Source: Candidatus Woesearchaeota archaeon (GTDB lineage Archaea; Nanobdellota; Nanobdellia; Woesearchaeales; JACPBV01). Taken from it: 9,373 bases of DNA. The notes under the pieces are model-generated. The model was not told the DNA's origin. It saw only the letters and a program-made list of their open reading frames with translations, and ran no database searches. This document shows, piece by piece, positions 5,763 through 9,373 of the stretch. The stretch is from assembly GCA_016180165.1 (NCBI GenBank), contig JACPBU010000008.1, forward strand, positions 1 to 9,373. The letters are read 5' to 3'. The position numbers were made by a program, and so were the translations under genes. Within the stretch, counting starts at the first letter, position 1. Every line of letters begins with the position of its first letter.

Positions 5763-6770
5763 TCATGAGCTTCCCTTTGCCTTCAGCCTTTTTGCCACAA
5801 GCAATGAAACTGAAAAAAGGAGCATTGCTGCAAATATCGATGCGGCCACTGCAGAGCCTAATGCTGTGTTGATGCCATCGCTTCCGACTATGGCTGCCCC
5901 CGTCATGCCTCCCTGCCCACCCTGCATGAGGATTGAGAACAACCCGGGCTGGGAGAAGAGGCCAATGCTTAAAGACAACAAGACAAGGGCTAATGCGGCG
6001 CTGACCTGCAAAGGCGATACAAGATGCCTGTCCAGAAAGAAGCGGACAATGGCCTGCCCGGCCTCTCTAGGCGAGCGCAGAAAAACGTCATGCCTGGCTT
6101 TTTCAATCTTAAAGAGGTCTGCACCGCTCAACAGCCGGAAGGATCGCTCAAAATCCCTTCGGGGAATCACGCGGTCATTACCTGACCTGATATACAACGT
6201 CGGGACTTTCACATTCTGGAACAAACGTATCCGCGCTTTTTTATCGTCATGGGCAAATTTGGCAAGGTTCCTGATGCAATACCCTGCCCTTTCCGTCAGA
6301 AAGAAATCGATAAGCTCCCTGCGGCCATGGTCAAACTTTTTTGCAATCCTCAGCAATGGCTTAATATTTGGAAGGAGCCTCAGCCGCAGAGGAACCTTAA
6401 TGTCAGGATTAACTACAATGATCGATTTTACCCTGTCGCTGAAAAGCTTGTAATAATACAATGCCACTATAGCCCCCATACTATGGCCAATAAAATGCGC
6501 TTTTCTGACACCTTCTTTCCTGAGGATGCGGTCAATGTCGAGAACAAAGTTCTTCATCTTGTATGCATCCAGTTTAGTTGGCTTTCCTGAATGCCCATGG
6601 CCCCTCAAATCAGGAATGAGCGTCGAAAATCCCAAATTCTGGAACAACTGGGATTCGTGATGCCAAAAGCGAGTGTCACGGCCAAGGCCATGGAGGAAAA
6701 CAATAAAAGCTGATGGATTTCTTTTAACCTCATAATACAGAGGAGTGCCGTCAAAGGAGTTAAGCATCAT
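5763..6770 (-). CDS. Alpha/beta hydrolase with two C-terminal membrane segments
   Basis: Residues 1-250 are an alpha/beta hydrolase fold enzyme of the esterase/lipase/haloperoxidase type: oxyanion loop FLHGLGRDTRFW (25-36), DLRGHGHSGKP (54-64), nucleophile elbow GHSMG with Ser97, acid Asp199 in SGNDRVIP, and His227 in ARHDVF. The triad is complete and correctly spaced. The cap region (about 125-185) is basic and aromatic. Unusually, residues about 254-273 and 304-326 are hydrophobic and look like two membrane spans joined by a Gly-rich loop (QGGQGGMTG), ending in a basic tail. Without a signal peptide, the catalytic domain probably sits on the cytoplasmic face. The substrate is unknown; lipids or esters near the membrane are plausible. 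The start overlaps the surface-protein stop as ATGA (6767-6770), so the two are probably co-translated. A second ATG at codon 2 is equally usable. Confidence 0.88.
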   Translation of the reverse strand: MMLNSFDGTPLYYEVKRNPSAFIVFLHGLGRDTRFWHHESQLFQNLGFSTLIPDLRGHGHSGKPTKLDAYKMKNFVLDIDRILRKEGVRKAHFIGHSMGAIVALYYYKLFSDRVKSIIVVNPDIKVPLRLRLLPNIKPLLRIAKKFDHGRRELIDFFLTERAGYCIRNLAKFAHDDKKARIRLFQNVKVPTLYIRSGNDRVIPRRDFERSFRLLSGADLFKIEKARHDVFLRSPREAGQAIVRFFLDRHLVSPLQVSAALALVLLSLSIGLFSQPGLFSILMQGGQGGMTGAAIVGSDGINTALGSAVAASIFAAMLLFSVSLLVAKRLKAKGSS

Positions 6771-8341
6771 GGTTGCTGCTTTCTCATCGACTGAAGTTTC
6801 TCTTTTATTTTCTGGCTGAAGGCCCTGAGCTCAATGCGCCAGATAAACGCCAAAATACCGCCGAGAATAAGCACCATCAGGACAATGCTTGTTGCGGGGC
6901 TTTTGATCGCATTATTGCCGATGCCAACAACATTGCCGGTAAAATCACCCATGCCCTGAAACACTTTCTTGAAAAAATTCCGCTCATCGACCGGAATCTC
7001 AATCGCTTTTGCAGCCAAGACTGCAGTATCATTGCCGGAGATTTCTGCCACGGTTATAGCGGGCGGGCTTTCAGCAGGCGAGGGCTGGGCAGCATTCGCC
7101 TCTACTAGTTTTTCCACTATCTTCTCGATGATGACCTCTTTGGTGACCACGACGGTATAATTTCCTGGAGGGACTTCCTCAGAAAGGTTGAAGGAAACAT
7201 CCTCGCCAACCTCAAGCTGCACTTTTTTGCTCAACACGATGCTCCCATTGCCCTTGTCGAGGTAGATAGTGGTCTTGTTGTTGTAAGGGATATTGCCTAT
7301 GTTCTTAATGATGACAGCATTGCCGACAATCTGGGATGATATTTCTGCGGTCGGAACGACGGTGATATTAGATTCCCTGAGCAAACTGCCGCTCTGGACA
7401 CTTAGGGAATAAGTGTCTGGCTTTATGCTCACATTGACCAAAAATTCTGCTGCCGAGCCCGAGACAACTGAGGTTTTCCATAAGGTAATGTCGGAGAGAA
7501 GGAACCTGCCTTTAACAAGTGTTATGTTAACTTCGCTCCCCACTTGATCGTGGGCCTGGTCAAAAACCATAGGGGAGACCTTAAGCACCTCATTGGCTTT
7601 CAATGCTGCCTGGCTTATGCCTGGCTCCAATGAAGCGGGTATCTGAACGACGAGAATATCTTTTCCTGCTGCATGGCTGTTCCCGAAGGAGTCATTCACC
7701 TTTACTATCAATGGATGGACTCCAGATTTGCTGTTCCCTTCAACCTGGAGGTCAAAAGAGAAAGCGCTATCCTCGATCTGTGTTGTGAATTGGCTCTCCT
7801 GGAATTCAATGGCTACTGTCGCCTTGTCAACCGGAGAATGCTGCCTGGATACTGTTCCAGAGATTTTAATAAAACTTCCCGGCTCAACCTGGCTTTTATC
7901 TGCTGTGACTGAAAGGTTGAGCAGGCTGCTCACGATGAACTCTTTTGAGGTATGCAAGGCCAATGTGTTGCCATCAAGGCTTTCGACCGAAATCCTTTCG
8001 ACGCAAATACCTTCATCGAGGGCTCTCACTGGAGGGGCATCAATTGCATAGATCATCCCACGCTCCATCCTCTGAGGGGAGACATAGTAAAGCAATTCCC
8101 TGCCCGGGCAGGCCAATACTACCCTGACTAACGTTTCTGCTTCCATATCAAGATTCAATGTGAATGCCAGCGGAATTGTTTCTCCGAGATTAAACCTGTC
8201 AAGGCCTGAGGTGATGGTGATAAGCCCAGAGGGAAGCGTCTGGTTGATGATAGTCTCATTTTCATCGGCGAAAGAGAGGGGAGCTAGAGCAAGAGATAGC
8301 GCTAAGGACAACACAAAAAACCCAAAAAGCAACAATCTCAT
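6767..8341 (-). CDS. Secreted, membrane-anchored surface protein with Ig-like domains
   Basis: This 524-residue protein has a signal peptide (1-25, cleavage likely after SFA), a long beta-rich exterior, and a C-terminal membrane span (about 483-501) followed by a basic cytoplasmic tail (IKEKLQSMRKQQP). At least three or four Ig-like or CARDB-like modules can be seen: about 30-135; 140-232 (VEPGSFIKISGTV, a classic invasin/macroglobulin-like strand pattern); 240-330; and 331-400 (VIIKNIGNIPYNNKTTIYL, ending PPGNYTVVVTK). A Pro/Ser/Ala linker and a TGNVVGIGN patch precede the membrane span; that patch resembles surface proteins I know from small-genome archaea. I count 12 Asn-X-Ser/Thr sequons, pointing to heavy N-glycosylation. 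The family was not identified. It starts at the regulator stop (TAATG, one-base overlap) and ends on the hydrolase start, so it is the middle gene of a tightly coupled operon. Confidence 0.85.
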   Translation of the reverse strand: MRLLLFGFFVLSLALSLALAPLSFADENETIINQTLPSGLITITSGLDRFNLGETIPLAFTLNLDMEAETLVRVVLACPGRELLYYVSPQRMERGMIYAIDAPPVRALDEGICVERISVESLDGNTLALHTSKEFIVSSLLNLSVTADKSQVEPGSFIKISGTVSRQHSPVDKATVAIEFQESQFTTQIEDSAFSFDLQVEGNSKSGVHPLIVKVNDSFGNSHAAGKDILVVQIPASLEPGISQAALKANEVLKVSPMVFDQAHDQVGSEVNITLVKGRFLLSDITLWKTSVVSGSAAEFLVNVSIKPDTYSLSVQSGSLLRESNITVVPTAEISSQIVGNAVIIKNIGNIPYNNKTTIYLDKGNGSIVLSKKVQLEVGEDVSFNLSEEVPPGNYTVVVTKEVIIEKIVEKLVEANAAQPSPAESPPAITVAEISGNDTAVLAAKAIEIPVDERNFFKKVFQGMGDFTGNVVGIGNNAIKSPATSIVLMVLILGGILAFIWRIELRAFSQKIKEKLQSMRKQQP

Positions 8342-8748
8342 TAGCCCAGCCTCTTGTCAACTTCTTCTGCGACATCCTTCAAATCTTCAAAAGCACGCGC
8401 CATGTCCTTAGCAACTTCTTCAATTAAACCGCTTAAAGATGGCACCCTTAATAAATATTTTCTTCTTTCATGGATCACTATGCCTGTTTCAAGGAGCCTA
8501 TTGAGGTGATGGACGACTGTTCCCCGGGTGAGATGAAGGCGCTCTGCAAGGTCATCAGAGCTTATCGGCTGCCTTTTTTTCGTCACCTTCAGAAGCTCGA
8601 TGAATACACGGTAGCAGGATTTGTCCTTGTCACGCTCCCCGAACAAGCCCAATGAATCCCCTAGCCATTGCAGCTCATAATTTATGTTGCGCTCTTCAGG
8701 CTTCCTCATCCTGACAATAGTCACGCGCTGCTGAAATTGATACCTCAT
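8341..8748 (-). CDS. Winged-helix (ArsR/MarR-like) transcriptional regulator
   Basis: The protein carries a winged helix-turn-helix: ISSDDLAERLHLTRGTVVHHL forms helices 2 and 3, and LLETGIVIHERRKYLLR the wing; counted from the 8748 start, these occupy about residues 62-101. The remainder is a C-terminal acidic helix (VAKDMARAFEDLKDVAEEVDKRL) that probably dimerises. No metal-binding Cys cluster is seen. I chose the ATG at 8748 (135 residues) rather than the earlier one at 8781 because a TATA box at 8771-8778 places the transcript start at about 8748, making the mRNA leaderless; the 8781 ATG would lie upstream of transcription. ATG 8709 is a third option. It heads an operon with a surface protein and a hydrolase and is divergent from grpE across a gap of about 155 bases. 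By position it may regulate itself and possibly the chaperone gene; that is inference. Confidence 0.82.
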   Translation of the reverse strand: MRYQFQQRVTIVRMRKPEERNINYELQWLGDSLGLFGERDKDKSCYRVFIELLKVTKKRQPISSDDLAERLHLTRGTVVHHLNRLLETGIVIHERRKYLLRVPSLSGLIEEVAKDMARAFEDLKDVAEEVDKRLG

Positions 8749-8757
8749 CGTAACGCC

Positions 8758-8771
8758 ATTGCAGCTGCAAT
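8758..8771. promoter_or_regulatory. Perfect 14-bp palindrome, candidate operator
   Basis: ATTGCAGCTGCAAT lies between the regulator's TATA box (8771-8778, sharing its last base) and its predicted start of transcription and translation (8748). A dimeric winged-helix protein bound here would block transcription initiation, so autorepression is the simplest reading. Confidence 0.5.
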
Positions 8772-8778
8772 TTATAAA
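8771..8778 (-). promoter_or_regulatory. TATA box for the regulator operon
   Basis: TTTATAAA is a good match to the archaeal TATA consensus and is symmetric, so direction comes from context. Counting about 25 bases from its centre on the - strand reaches 8748, the A of an ATG. Confidence 0.65.
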
Positions 8779-8813
8779 CATTATGGTAAAGTATATTCTC
8801 TAGAATAGAAAAG

Positions 8814-8821
8814 TTTATAAA
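8814..8821 (+). promoter_or_regulatory. TATA box for grpE
   Basis: TTTATAAA followed by TATG, preceded by a purine-rich BRE-like GAAAAG. It predicts a transcript start near 8843 and a leader of about 60 bases before the grpE ATG at 8903. Confidence 0.65.
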
Positions 8822-8844
8822 TATGTCTATGTTAACCATGTTTC

Positions 8845-8861
8845 GTTGACTCAAAGTCAAC
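8845..8861. promoter_or_regulatory. Perfect 7-3-7 inverted repeat at the grpE transcription start
   Basis: GTTGACT-CAA-AGTCAAC is an exact dyad starting within a few bases of the predicted grpE transcription start. It could be an operator for a heat-shock repressor or a hairpin at the 5' end of the mRNA. It differs from the bacterial CIRCE element (TTAGCACTC-N9-GAGTGCTAA). Confidence 0.6.
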
Positions 8862-8902
8862 AGTATCTAAGGGAATGGCCTAAGGAGTTTGGCGGAAAGC
8901 TC

Positions 8903-9373
8903 ATGAAACAGGAAAAAAAAGAGCAAAAACAACCGGCGCCTGAAGGCAATCCAAAAAGAGATGAAGCGGATGAAGCCAGCTCAGGCAAGGATGCCGGCAA
9001 AGAAGGCCATGAAAAGACCCTGAAGGGCGGTAGCAAGGAAGCTGAAAGCAAAGAAACTGATAACGAAAAAAATGATAACGAAGAATATGATATTAAAGAT
9101 CAGAAGATTGCTGATTTGACTGAGTCGCTCCAGAGGCTTCAGGCCGAGTTTGAGAATTACAAAAAATATGTTCAAAGGCAGCAGCAGGAAATAGGGAAAT
9201 ATTCCAGGGCTGATGTGCTCTCAAAAATACTGCCGATCGTTGATTCATTTACCATGGCTTTGCAGCATACCTCCAACAAAGAGGAGTTCATCAAAGGGAT
9301 GGAGCTGCTGTACAGCCAGTTATGGAGCATGCTTGAGCAGGAGGGCATAAGGCCGATAGATTGCGTTGGAAAG
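8903..9373 (+). CDS. grpE: GrpE nucleotide exchange factor for DnaK (partial, 3' end missing)
   Basis: GrpE releases ADP from Hsp70 (DnaK) and so drives the chaperone cycle. 157 codons are present before the window ends. Residues 1-65 are a highly charged, Lys/Glu-rich disordered extension, longer than the typical GrpE tail. From about 66 a long coiled-coil helix begins (DQKIADLTESLQRLQAEF), then the family signature FENYKKYVQRQQQE (83-96), and the four-helix-bundle region LSKILPIVDSFTMALQH (106-122). The start of the beta-wing domain lies at the right edge. The ATG at 8903 has AAGGAG about 15 bases upstream, a distant ribosome site. No earlier in-frame ATG exists back through the promoter. 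Bacteria-derived Hsp70 systems of this kind are common in archaea; dnaK and dnaJ would be expected just beyond the window. Confidence 0.93.
   Translation, partial: MKQEKKEQKQPAPEGNPKRDEADEASSGKDAGKEGHEKTLKGGSKEAESKETDNEKNDNEEYDIKDQKIADLTESLQRLQAEFENYKKYVQRQQQEIGKYSRADVLSKILPIVDSFTMALQHTSNKEEFIKGMELLYSQLWSMLEQEGIRPIDCVGK

Noticed and set aside
5704..6453. 249-codon open frame on the + strand
   Set aside because: It is antisense to the alpha/beta hydrolase, whose triad and operon overlaps are clear; its translation is rich in Arg, Ser and Pro with no family pattern.
8748..8781. Eleven extra N-terminal residues for the winged-helix regulator
   Set aside because: They would be encoded across and upstream of the regulator's own TATA box; the Cys-rich residues do not look like part of the domain.
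8845..8861. CIRCE heat-shock element
   Set aside because: Arm sequence and spacer length (7-3-7) do not match TTAGCACTC-N9-GAGTGCTAA; HrcA-type control is not supported.

Overview
The window reads as part of a genome from an uncultivated archaeon, probably a small-genome (DPANN-type, perhaps Woesearchaeota-like) lineage, with about 745 bases at the left edge that look different. Archaeal signs are TATA elements of the TTTATAAA type upstream of several genes, very short or leaderless 5' ends, a secreted surface protein with about a dozen N-glycosylation sequons and a C-terminal membrane anchor, and a winged-helix regulator divergent from grpE. The lineage guess rests on gene style, not on a marker gene.

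Left edge (1-1278, + strand): a frameshifted remnant of a response-regulator receiver domain, then an ORF that starts as a secreted TPM-domain protein and ends as the C-terminal half of a GNAT acyltransferase. Leucine and arginine codon use changes abruptly inside this ORF near base 745. The join is therefore either a recent recombination or an assembly chimera between a bacterial fragment and the archaeal contig.

Middle (1282-5483, - strand): a phosphatidylserine decarboxylase-type lipid head-group enzyme, a PaaK/LuxE-like acyl-adenylating enzyme, and a large unrecognised protein whose C-terminal half looks like a beta-barrel. They are separated by 176-339 base gaps, each holding a different short tandem repeat. 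A third such repeat, a four-run G-quadruplex motif, lies between the barrel-like gene and the next operon.

Right part (5763-8748, - strand): a tightly overlapping three-gene operon consisting of a winged-helix regulator, a sequon-rich surface protein with Ig-like domains, and an alpha/beta hydrolase with two C-terminal membrane segments. Junctions are TAATG and ATGA, so the genes are probably translated together. The regulator gene has its own TATA box and a perfect 14-bp palindrome at its predicted transcription start.

Right edge (8903-9373, + strand): grpE, transcribed divergently from its own TATA box, with a perfect 7-3-7 dyad just after the predicted start site. It runs off the window, and dnaK/dnaJ would be expected beyond. 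The regulator beside grpE may control chaperones, its own envelope operon, or both. No tRNA, rRNA, CRISPR array or insertion sequence was seen.
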